From assembly GCA_011375245.1 (NCBI GenBank), contig DRMA01000192.1, positions 1-11,277 of the forward strand: a stretch of DNA of 11,277 nucleotides, read 5' to 3'. A program made the position numbers and the translations under genes. Origin of the DNA: Thiothrix sp. GTDB lineage: Bacteria > Pseudomonadota > Gammaproteobacteria > Thiotrichales > Thiotrichaceae. Positions 1-6,403 of this stretch are shown here, piece after piece; positions within the stretch are counted from its first letter, which is position 1, and every line of letters starts with the position of its first letter. Under the pieces are notes generated by a model. The model made no database searches and had not been told where the DNA came from. It saw nothing but the letters and a program-made list of their open reading frames with translations.

Positions 1-3
1 AAA

Positions 4-1059
4 ATGATGAATAAAAAAAAGATCCTGTTTTTTCTTTTTGCAATGCTTGTATGGGGTCAAAGTTCTGCTGAAAACATTAGAACTTTGGAAGACAGTTGGT
101 ATGTGGGAGGAGCTGTTGGTGCGACTCGATTAGAGCCATCCACGAGTAACGGCTATTCAGTAAGTGATGATAGTGATATTTCTACCAAAATATATGCAGG
201 GGTTAATATTACCAATCAAATTGGTTTGGAGACTTTTTGGTCAAACTTGGGGGGGGCGAAAGTAACAGGGGTAAATAGTGGTCGTGTTGAGTACACCGCT
301 ATTGGGCTAAATGCGATTTATAATGCACCCGTTTACTGGGGGAAGTTACATCCTTTTGGCAAGCTAGGAGTGGCCAAAATAGATACAAAGGCTAAAGGAG
401 GCATTGGTATAACACAAGAAAATCAGTTTTCTAGTTTTATTGGAGTAGGGGCAGAGTATGATTTGACCGAAAATGTAAAAATAAGGTCAGAATATGAGTA
501 TTTTACTGAAGATATTAATCAAATAAGCATTGGTATTAATTGGGCTCCTCACTCCAGATTGCCTTATGAGAAGGTACAGGTTGCTAGTGTTATTCCTACT
601 GCATTGCCAAATAAATCCTCAACTCCTAAGCCTGTCTTGATTACAAAGCCTGTGCCTATTGTTAGAGAAGTGACGAAGTTTGTTAATATTATAGATCGTT
701 CTTTGGCAAGTGGTTCAACGTTCAATAGTGGTAGCTATCATTTAACAAACCAAGGTCATATAGAACTTGATGCTCTGGTAGCACAGATGAAAAACAAGAA
801 AATAAAAATACAACAAATACTAATTGAAGGGCATACCGATAATATTGGTTCAAGTCGTACCAATTATTATTTATCCCAGCAACGAGCGCGCTCAGTTGCC
901 AATTATCTTGTCAGTAAAGGTATTAATCAGGGGCTAATTAATGTGGTTGGTTATGGTGAAGATAGGCCTATAGCGAGTAATAAAACATCAATGGGCAGGG
1001 CTAAAAATCGTCGCGTTAAAATTGTTGTTCGTGGTAGAGAAGTTGTTGTGTCTAAATAA
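4..1059 (+). CDS. OmpA-family outer-membrane protein (beta-barrel plus OmpA C-terminal domain)
   Basis: Predicted outer-membrane protein that anchors the envelope to peptidoglycan. Residues 1-22 form a Sec signal peptide: a lysine-rich start, a hydrophobic core and a likely cleavage after SSA at 20-22. Residues about 31-180 look like a small OmpA-type beta-barrel with alternating aromatic and glycine-rich strands. Residues about 190-222 are a Pro/Thr/Lys-rich linker. Residues about 235-345 are an OmpA C-terminal peptidoglycan-binding domain with GHTDNIGS (276-283), LSQQRA (290-295) and GRAKNRRV (331-338). D279 and R294 have the same 15-residue spacing as the diaminopimelate-binding Asp/Arg pair of E. 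coli OmpA. Two ATGs (4 and 7) are possible; only 3 nt upstream are visible, so no ribosome site can be judged. No neighbour shares an obvious function. A run of eight G lies in the barrel region. The family call is firm; the specific role is unknown. Confidence 0.9.
   Translation: MMNKKKILFFLFAMLVWGQSSAENIRTLEDSWYVGGAVGATRLEPSTSNGYSVSDDSDISTKIYAGVNITNQIGLETFWSNLGGAKVTGVNSGRVEYTAIGLNAIYNAPVYWGKLHPFGKLGVAKIDTKAKGGIGITQENQFSSFIGVGAEYDLTENVKIRSEYEYFTEDINQISIGINWAPHSRLPYEKVQVASVIPTALPNKSSTPKPVLITKPVPIVREVTKFVNIIDRSLASGSTFNSGSYHLTNQGHIELDALVAQMKNKKIKIQQILIEGHTDNIGSSRTNYYLSQQRARSVANYLVSKGINQGLINVVGYGEDRPIASNKTSMGRAKNRRVKIVVRGREVVVSK
249..256 (+). repeat. G8 homopolymer tract inside the ompA-like gene
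   Basis: Eight consecutive G residues span the end of codon L82, codons G83 and G84, and the first base of A85. Such a run is unexpected in an AT-rich sequence. Slipped-strand change by one base would shift the frame within the beta-barrel. Whether it varies cannot be seen from one sequence. Confidence 0.6.
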
Positions 1060-1407
1060 TAGTTGAGAGAAAAAAGCAAGGGCTATTAATAGTACTAATG
1101 ATTATGAAATAATATATTGAAGTTATGCAAGTAAAGTTAATGATAAATATATTTATGTGTTTTATTTTATAGTAACAACAGTTATAAAAAAATAATATTT
1201 GCTGTTTTTATTAAACTACTGTAGCGTGTCTAATTAGCTTTAAGGGGTTTGCGTCTTTTATATTTATATCAGGATATAATTGATGTAACTTGATGGTTCA
1301 TTGGATATTGCTGTGCGTTTTTATATCCCAGTCATTTGAGATAAACTTCATTTGTATTTGTATTAATGAGGAATCTTATATAAATGCCAGAGTATTATTA
1401 GCTATAG
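1060..1407. other. AT-rich intergenic region between the ompA-like and DUF1800 genes
   Basis: These 348 bp hold no credible gene. There is a 10-bp AT-rich palindrome at 1083-1092 and a 7-bp inverted repeat at 1264-1279 (TTATATC / GATATAA, 2-nt spacer). Neither has the GC-rich stem and T-run of a convincing terminator. The downstream end contains a candidate promoter and in-frame stop codons just before the DUF1800 start; both are described separately. Confidence 0.6.
1336..1364 (+). promoter_or_regulatory. Candidate sigma70-type promoter for the DUF1800-DUF1501 pair
   Basis: TTGAGA at 1336-1341 matches the -35 consensus at 5 of 6 positions. A 17-nt spacer leads to TGTATT at 1359-1364, which matches the -10 consensus at 4 of 6. 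Transcription would begin near 1371 and leave a leader of about 37 nt. In AT-rich DNA such matches often arise by chance. Confidence 0.3.
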
Positions 1408-2700
1408 ATGAATAAAATACATAAACTAGATTTTTCAGACCGTAAGCATATGGTTGAAAGGGTAGGACTTGGGGCTGAGCCAAAGATTATTAACCGTTTA
1501 AACGGTAGAACACGAGAACAAGCGATTAATATTATGTTGCGTCCTCGTTCTCCTCACGCAAAGCCACCACCGACAATGACTCCATGGAATGTGCGGCAAA
1601 ATATGTATGGCTCAAAAAAGCCAGCACTTAAAATGCGTATGCATAAACGTACTGTTGTTGAGGGGGATCACTTGAAGCAATGGTGGGTGGGACAAATGCT
1701 TACTACAGAATCCCCTCTGTTAGAAAAAATGACGTTGTTTTGGCATAGTCACTTTACTTCTTCTCTTGATAAAACTGAACAACCCCGTCTTAATTATAAG
1801 CAGAATATGCTCTTTCGCCGTATGGCATTAGGTAACTTTGGCAGCATGTTAAAAGCAGTGGCTAAAGATCCTGCAATGTCTATCTACCTCGATGGTAATC
1901 TCAATAAAAAGAATAATCCAAATGAGAATTTTGCTCGTGAATTACTGGAATTATTTACGCTTGGGCATGGTAATTATTCACAACAAGATGTTGAACAAAC
2001 AGCCAAAGCATTTACTGGCTGGGAAACAAATCGTTATAAAGAAACGCATGTGCTTAATAAACATGAAAATGATCGTGGTAAGAAAACACTGTTAAATAAA
2101 ACGGTGCGTACAGGCGATGATGTTATCAATGTTCTTCTTGCTGAAGAGCGAACAGCGATGACAATTGCAGAAAAATTTTGGAATTATTTTGTTAGTGATA
2201 GTGCACCTGATAAAGAGGTTACTGATGCATGGGCAAAGACTTTTAGAGAAGCGAATTACGAGATAATGGTGCTTCTCAAAGAAGTGCTTAAGAGTGATGT
2301 ATTTTGGGCGAAAAAATATAGAGGGACACTGACAAAATCCCCCGCTGATCTTATTATTGGTACGTTGCGCACTTTACCCTTTAAACGTCCTGACAATGCT
2401 GAGTTAGCAAGGATGTTTCGTTTGTTAGGACAAGATTTATTTGATCCTCCTAATGTAAAAGGTTGGATGGGGGGGAAGTCATGGCTTAATTCGCAAACAG
2501 TTATGGCGAGAACAGCTTTGTTGTCCAAGTTATCTGCGGGTAATCCTAATGCAAAAGTTGCTCTTTATCAGACAATGTCGGATAACGAATTACAGCAGTG
2601 GCTTTTGCCACATAAACCTATTACAGCCATGCCAATGACACCAGGCAAGGCTCGTTTAGTTCGGGCTTTGGTGTTAGATCCATATTATCAATTTATTTAA
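1408..2700 (+). CDS. DUF1800 family protein
   Basis: Member of the DUF1800 family, which has no established biochemical function and is often encoded next to DUF1501 proteins, as here. Family features run along the whole 430 residues: HMVERVGLGA near the N-terminus (14-23), EKMTLFWHSHF (106-116), NENFARELLELFTLG (172-186), DVEQTAKAFTGW (194-205), the PPNVKGWMGGKSWLNS stretch (347-362) and a terminal VLDPYYQFI. No signal peptide is visible, and the protein begins almost directly at the domain. The start is weakly supported: no good ribosome site precedes ATG 1408, and three in-frame stops (TAA 1381, TAG 1399, TAG 1405) block any in-frame N-terminal extension. The downstream DUF1501 gene follows after 41 nt, so the two are probably co-transcribed. 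Family assignment is firm; start and function are not. Confidence 0.9.
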   Translation: MNKIHKLDFSDRKHMVERVGLGAEPKIINRLNGRTREQAINIMLRPRSPHAKPPPTMTPWNVRQNMYGSKKPALKMRMHKRTVVEGDHLKQWWVGQMLTTESPLLEKMTLFWHSHFTSSLDKTEQPRLNYKQNMLFRRMALGNFGSMLKAVAKDPAMSIYLDGNLNKKNNPNENFARELLELFTLGHGNYSQQDVEQTAKAFTGWETNRYKETHVLNKHENDRGKKTLLNKTVRTGDDVINVLLAEERTAMTIAEKFWNYFVSDSAPDKEVTDAWAKTFREANYEIMVLLKEVLKSDVFWAKKYRGTLTKSPADLIIGTLRTLPFKRPDNAELARMFRLLGQDLFDPPNVKGWMGGKSWLNSQTVMARTALLSKLSAGNPNAKVALYQTMSDNELQQWLLPHKPITAMPMTPGKARLVRALVLDPYYQFI

Positions 2701-2741
2701 ATTTTAATTAAAACAAATTAAAGCAAATCGAAGATACTTTT

Positions 2742-3926
2742 ATGAAGCGACGTGAATTTTTACGATTGGTCAGTCTTGGGGCATGTGCAGGGTCATTGTC
2801 ATCTCTATCTTATGCGCAAGCGTTAGCATCTACGAAACAAGAGAGTAGAGTAGAGCAAATAAGGCGAATTAAAAAAGACAGAATTCTTGTTTTGGTTGAG
2901 TTAAAAGGAGGTAATGATGGTCTTAATACCCTTGTTCCTTATACTGATCCTCTTTATAAAAAATTAAGGCCAACACTTAGTCTTAGTAAGAACCAAGTGA
3001 TTGATCTTGGTCATGGTATGGGAATGCATAAATCCTTAGCTGCTTTAAAGCCAATTTGGGATGATGAAGATCTTGCGTGGATTCAAGGTGTTGGTTATCC
3101 TCGTCCAGATCTTTCGCACTTTCGCTCACAGGATATATGGAAAACAGCATCTAGTTCAGACCATCAATTAACTGATGGTTGGTTGTCATTAGTTTTGCCA
3201 GAAAAAAAACGTGGTTTGCATGGTATTGTTATTGGTGATGACTTGGGACCTTTAGAGAGTCATCATTGTCGGGCTGTTGTGATGAAAGATCCTAAAACGT
3301 TTCGCCAGCAGGCCAACATGGTGAAAGTCATACGGCATAAGAGCAATAATGCTTCTTTAGCACATTTGATTGGTGTGCAGCAGCAATTGCATGAAGCGAA
3401 AATGTTGCTTGAAAACACTTCAGGCTTTGCTTATCTAGACCGCTATTTTCATGCTCACCCTTTTCAAAATGATTTAAAATCTGTTGCAAAGATGATTGTT
3501 GGAGGAGGTGCTAAGGCATCTGTTTACAAGGTAACACTTAAAGGTTTTGATACACATGCAAGTCAAGCCGTTACACATAAGAATCAATTAAAGTATCTTG
3601 CTGATGGGCTTAATGCCTTTGCTACAGCGATGAAAGCAAGTGATAAATGGCATGATGTACTTATTATGACGTATTCAGAATTTGGGCGTAGCGTCAAAGA
3701 AAACCGTAGCGGTGGAACAGACCATGGAACTGCGGCTCCTCATTTAGTAATGGGTGGGAAAGTGAATGGTGGTGAGTTGTATGGTGAGAATATGCGTTTA
3801 AATGACTTACAGGATGGAGATTTAGTTTATACAACAGATTTTCGTTCTTTATATGCAACAATAACAGATCGTTGGTGGGGATTGGAAAGTCCTTGGCAGC
3901 AACATGATACTCTCGCATTTGTATAA
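2742..3926 (+). CDS. DUF1501 family protein with Tat signal
   Basis: Member of the DUF1501 family, distantly related to the sulfatase/alkaline phosphatase superfamily; function unproven. The N-terminus MKRREFLRL has the twin-arginine motif (R3-R4), followed by a moderately hydrophobic stretch and a possible cleavage near A25 or A29, so export in folded form to the periplasm is likely. Family motifs visible are VELKGGNDGLNT (52-63), GVGYPRPDLSHF (116-127), KGFDTHASQ (267-275), YSEFGRSV (311-318) and GGTDHGTAAPH (324-334). The conserved Asp, His and Glu residues in these motifs could bind metal, by analogy with the superfamily. The length of 394 residues looks complete. The ribosome site before ATG 2742 is weak (GAAG). 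It is the second gene of a pair with DUF1800, and the two probably act together. Confidence 0.92.
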   Translation: MKRREFLRLVSLGACAGSLSSLSYAQALASTKQESRVEQIRRIKKDRILVLVELKGGNDGLNTLVPYTDPLYKKLRPTLSLSKNQVIDLGHGMGMHKSLAALKPIWDDEDLAWIQGVGYPRPDLSHFRSQDIWKTASSSDHQLTDGWLSLVLPEKKRGLHGIVIGDDLGPLESHHCRAVVMKDPKTFRQQANMVKVIRHKSNNASLAHLIGVQQQLHEAKMLLENTSGFAYLDRYFHAHPFQNDLKSVAKMIVGGGAKASVYKVTLKGFDTHASQAVTHKNQLKYLADGLNAFATAMKASDKWHDVLIMTYSEFGRSVKENRSGGTDHGTAAPHLVMGGKVNGGELYGENMRLNDLQDGDLVYTTDFRSLYATITDRWWGLESPWQQHDTLAFV

Positions 3927-3927
3927 A

Positions 3928-3955
3928 TTATTTTTGTATTAAATAATAAAAATAA
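3928..3955. repeat. AT-only inverted repeat after the DUF1501 gene
   Basis: TTATTTTT (3928-3935) and AAAAATAA (3948-3955) are perfect 8-bp complements with a 12-nt loop, starting one base after the stop codon. A stem made only of A and T with no following T-run is a weak terminator candidate. Confidence 0.25.
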
Positions 3956-3972
3956 CCGTTTAACATTTCTGG

Positions 3973-4000
3973 TTGCTTTGTTGATGTGTTGTTATATAAT
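3973..4000 (+). promoter_or_regulatory. Candidate promoter upstream of rnhB
   Basis: A perfect TATAAT -10 hexamer at 3995-4000 lies 16 nt after TTGCTT (3973-3978), a weak -35 match (3 of 6). It would give a leader of about 160 nt before the rnhB start. The rest of the 3927-4166 gap shows no gene. The -10 match is good, but the sequence is AT-rich. Confidence 0.3.
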
Positions 4001-4166
4001 TGGGCGGTTTACTATAAACGTTAAGTTTTTAATAGGGTTATATGGGTGTCTATTTCATATTGATGTTTTCACATTAATGAATTTTCTTGTTTTTTAATTA
4101 TATTTATCATTTTTTGTCCAATAGTGAGTGTGGTGTTTTGTGTGTTAATGGATAAGGTATTTGAAA

Positions 4167-4727
4167 ATGATGTTGATTGCTGGTATCGACGAAGTAGGGC
4201 GTGGTCCTTTGGCGGGAGCTGTCGTTGCCGCTGCTGTTATTCTTAATCCAGAGTCCCCAATAGAAGGTTTAACGGATTCTAAAAAGCTCAGTGAAAAAAA
4301 GCGTAATGCATTGGATAATGAAATTAAAGAAAAAGCACTAGCATGGTCTTTAGGTAGGGCTGAAGTAGAAGAGATTGATCGTATAAATATTCTTCAAGCA
4401 AGCTTGTTAGCAATGCAACGTGCTGTAGAAGGTTTAAGTATAAAACCCCATCATCTTAAAATAGATGGTAATCAGTTGTTATCGATAGCTTATTCTATGG
4501 AAGCTATCGTTAAAGGTGATTTGACCGTAGCAGAAATTAGCGCCGCGTCAATTATTGCAAAAGTTGCAAGAGATAAGGAAATGGTATTATTTGATGCTGT
4601 ATATCCTAAGTATGGCTTTGCTGCGCATAAAGGTTACCCTACTAAAAAACATCGTGAAGCGTTATTGAAATATGGCGTTACTCCTATACATCGGCGGAGT
4701 TTTTCACCAGTGAGGGCTTGTTTATAA
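4167..4727 (+). CDS. rnhB: Ribonuclease HII
   Basis: Cleaves RNA in RNA-DNA hybrids and starts removal of single ribonucleotides misincorporated in DNA; cytoplasmic. With the start at ATG 4167 the protein has 186 residues, a normal family length. Visible family motifs are AGIDEVGRGPLAG (5-17), LTDSKKLS (35-42), KIDGNQL (98-104), EISAASIIAKVARD (123-136), GFAAHKGYPTKKH (150-162) and the terminal HRRSFSPV. The catalytic acids appear intact: D8, E9, D100 and D118. ATG 4167 is preferred because AAGG at 4154-4157 sits 9 nt upstream; an in-frame TTG at 4161 would be too close to that site, and ATG 4170 is also possible. The neighbours are a DUF1501 gene and a membrane protein, not the lpxB and dnaE genes usual in gammaproteobacteria. 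Confidence 0.96.
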   Translation: MMLIAGIDEVGRGPLAGAVVAAAVILNPESPIEGLTDSKKLSEKKRNALDNEIKEKALAWSLGRAEVEEIDRINILQASLLAMQRAVEGLSIKPHHLKIDGNQLLSIAYSMEAIVKGDLTVAEISAASIIAKVARDKEMVLFDAVYPKYGFAAHKGYPTKKHREALLKYGVTPIHRRSFSPVRACL

Positions 4728-4793
4728 ATGTTTTCTGGCTAGGGCTATGTTAAGTATGGGTAAAAAATTAATAAAACAGGCGAGGTGCAAAGG

Positions 4794-5876
4794 GTGAGTA
4801 AGCAAATGGTTAACGTGGGGTATAAGGAAGTATTTATTATTTCCTTTATACTTGCACTTGTGACACATAGTCTTTTTTTTGATATTTATCGCGGTGCCGT
4901 GTTCAATATTGTGCCTCATGATCACTATGAATATTACGCCTTTTACTTTCTAGGGGATGATTTGGGTAAACTTCCTCCACAAACGCATGCTTATCGAGTA
5001 ATAGCAGTGCTGTTAGCATTACCTTTTTATTATATTCTCCCCCTCTTTACTTTTTCTGGTGTAGAACCTTCCGCAGTTGATGAAAATTATTTGCGAATGC
5101 TTATTTCTTTTTCTTTTGTGACTTATGTGTCAGTGCTTGTTACTTGTATTACGACTTATTTGATAGCAAGAAAAAGGTTTGGTGTTTCCATTTTGCTTGC
5201 TACTGTTATTGTCTTGTGGACTTATTTGATGCTGAGGCATTTGCGAGAAGGGTTGTATGGCGTTGATGCGATGGGAGTGATGGTTGTGACATTGATCATT
5301 TACCATATGAATAATAAATGGTTATATGCATTACTGGTGATTATGGGGGTTTTTGTTAATGAAAAAGTGGCGATGATTTTCTTTATGTTGATGGCTGGAC
5401 GATGGCTTTTTTATCGACCAAGGCAGATTGATATTTATTTAATAGCACCTGTTATTGCATTGCTTTTATATGCTGCTGTGAATATTATTACCCCGCATTT
5501 TTTCACTTTTTCTAGTGGAACAGGTGCACATAGAGATATTGCTAATTTCCTTCCTCAGTTTATTGAGACATTTATGGTGAATTTAACGATGAAAGGGATT
5601 ATTCTTAATGTTATTCCCGTTATTATTCTTTTTGGTCTCTATTATCTTGCAAATATGGCAACTAAATATATTGATACAGGGATTTATTTTAGAAGTGCAG
5701 ATATTGTAGTGTTGCTTGGTATCTTGTTTATTAGTCACTTGATTAATGTAGACTACAATGTTGGGCGTATTGCCATGTATGTTTTTCCGCTTTATTTGCC
5801 TTTGGCATGTATTGCGCTTTATCAGTTGTTTCCTTCTGCACATGGTTTGCTAGAAGGGCAGAAAAAAAATGTATAA
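4794..5876 (+). CDS. Polytopic membrane protein, GT-C glycosyltransferase-like (uncertain)
   Basis: I do not recognise this protein at family level. From GTG 4794 it has 360 residues and about 9-10 predicted membrane segments (roughly 11-29, 68-85, 101-124, 130-146, 157-171, 175-202, 212-232, 267-285, 302-317 and 325-345). The first long loop has PHDHYEYY (41-48), then THAYRVIAVLLALPFYY (64-80). GT-C glycosyltransferases often carry a catalytic acid in the first extracytoplasmic loop, and an Arg-Val pair after it recalls many uncharacterised GT-C-like proteins; this resemblance is my inference. NEK (189-191) and NVDYNVGR (318-325) are other polar islands in membrane regions. GTG 4794 is preferred because GAGG (4782-4785) lies 8 nt upstream; GTG 4785 and ATG 4806 are alternatives. 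The gene lies 66 nt after rnhB and upstream of the UbiA-GtrA-HAD cluster, which fits a role in glycan assembly. Confidence 0.6.
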   Translation: MSKQMVNVGYKEVFIISFILALVTHSLFFDIYRGAVFNIVPHDHYEYYAFYFLGDDLGKLPPQTHAYRVIAVLLALPFYYILPLFTFSGVEPSAVDENYLRMLISFSFVTYVSVLVTCITTYLIARKRFGVSILLATVIVLWTYLMLRHLREGLYGVDAMGVMVVTLIIYHMNNKWLYALLVIMGVFVNEKVAMIFFMLMAGRWLFYRPRQIDIYLIAPVIALLLYAAVNIITPHFFTFSSGTGAHRDIANFLPQFIETFMVNLTMKGIILNVIPVIILFGLYYLANMATKYIDTGIYFRSADIVVLLGILFISHLINVDYNVGRIAMYVFPLYLPLACIALYQLFPSAHGLLEGQKKNV

Positions 5877-6010
5877 TTATTGGTTCAATTGAATGAGCTC
5901 TTGTTGTAAAATTGCGCTAGCTTTAGTCGTAGTGGTGTTGAGTTTTCTTGGAAATAGATAGCTCTAGGTTTTGTTGATCGTATCTTGGGCTTCCCCTCTC
6001 CTAATTATAT

Positions 6011-6032
6011 GCAAAACATAATATCGTTTTGC
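6011..6032 (+). terminator. Possible terminator hairpin downstream of the membrane-protein gene
   Basis: GCAAAAC (6011-6017) and GTTTTGC (6026-6032) form a perfect 7-bp stem with an 8-nt loop. A T-rich stretch (TTCTTTTT, about 6040-6047) begins some 8 nt later, too far for a textbook intrinsic terminator. It lies 135 nt after the stop codon of the membrane-protein gene. Confidence 0.3.
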
Positions 6033-6067
6033 TATTGCATTCTTTTTGGTAGTAGTTTTGCAATATA

Positions 6068-6102
6068 ATAGATAAAAATACTTGCCAAAAATATTTATCT
6101 AT
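6068..6102. repeat. 9-bp inverted repeat
   Basis: ATAGATAAA (6068-6076) and TTTATCTAT (6094-6102) are exact reverse complements with a 17-nt loop. The stem is AT-rich. It could be a weak RNA hairpin or a dyad operator; nothing visible decides between these. Confidence 0.4.
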
Positions 6103-6229
6103 CTGAGTGTCATCTAGATAAGGTTTTTTCACTATTATAGTTGAGTCAGGTAAACTAGTTTCATAATATGAAGCAAGTTATGTGTTATTTTTTTAATCAG
6201 AAATTGAATTTAAAAATAATATGCATGAC

Positions 6230-6258
6230 TTGATGGTTATAAGTATGAAAAATTTAAT
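6230..6258 (+). promoter_or_regulatory. Candidate sigma70-type promoter for the UbiA gene
   Basis: TTGATG (6230-6235, 4 of 6 to the -35 consensus), a 17-nt spacer and TTTAAT (6253-6258, 5 of 6 to the -10 consensus) lie about 146 nt before the UbiA start. A transcript from here would include the repeat hairpin at 6313-6359 in its leader. A second -10-like TATAAA at 6363-6368 lacks a clear -35. Confidence 0.35.
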
Positions 6259-6307
6259 GAATATGATATTTCGTTTTTTTTATCATGCAAATTGATGCTA
6301 TCCCTAT

Positions 6308-6332
6308 TCATCACTCATCACTCATTACTCAT
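6308..6332 (+). repeat. 7-bp tandem repeat, about 3.6 copies
   Basis: Units TCATCAC (6308-6314), TCATCAC (6315-6321), TCATTAC (6322-6328) and the partial TCAT (6329-6332). The third copy differs by one base. The array lies 72-96 nt upstream of the UbiA start codon. Confidence 0.75.
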
Positions 6333-6359
6333 TTTTTTATCTACTATAGAGTGATGAGT
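6313..6359. repeat. 11-bp inverted repeat in the leader of the UbiA gene
   Basis: ACTCATCACTC (6313-6323) and GAGTGATGAGT (6349-6359) are exact reverse complements separated by 25 nt that include a run of eight T or near-T bases. The left arm lies within the tandem array, so the right arm is an inverted copy of about one and a half repeat units. The stem ends 45 nt before the UbiA ATG and could fold in the mRNA leader or act as a protein-binding dyad. Confidence 0.6.
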
Positions 6360-6403
6360 TACTATAAAATAATTAACCTTATAAAAAATGGAGTTGTAAA
6401 TTC

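Larger units (their letters stand above)
5877..6403. other. Long non-coding region with several inverted repeats
   Basis: I see no credible gene in these 527 bp; stops are frequent in all forward frames. In order it contains a 10-bp palindrome TTCAATTGAA near 5884, a hairpin at 6011-6032, a hairpin at 6068-6102, a 6-bp stem TTATCT/AGATAA followed by GG and six T (about 6095-6127), a candidate promoter at 6230-6258, and a 7-bp tandem repeat with an inverted copy at 6308-6359. This density of structure could reflect a terminator, a long leader for the UbiA gene, or a small RNA. Confidence 0.55.

Noticed and set aside
1288..1298. An 11-bp sequence (ACTTGATGGTT) repeated near 6229 in another intergenic region.
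   Set aside because: Direct repeats of this length are expected several times by chance in an 11-kb window.
2469..2475. G7 run in the DUF1800 gene as a second phase-variable tract.
   Set aside because: It encodes the conserved glycine pair of the WMGGKSW motif and is shorter than the lengths usually linked to switching.
3694..3918. Minus-strand open frames such as this one and 2256-2528, 4722-4925, 5583-5843, 8912-9109, 10885-11067 and 10992-11174.
   Set aside because: Each lies opposite a well-supported gene or its immediate flank, has low-complexity composition and shows no family motif.
5893..5961. A 22-codon frame encoding a hydrophobic peptide (begins MSSCCKIALA) just after the membrane-protein gene.
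   Set aside because: It has no ribosome site and a frame this short is expected by chance; a single-helix peptide cannot be excluded, but nothing supports it.
6095..6127. Stem TTATCT/AGATAA followed by six T as an intrinsic terminator.
   Set aside because: The stem is only 6 bp, almost all A and T, with a 15-nt loop; it overlaps another dyad and is unlikely to stop transcription.
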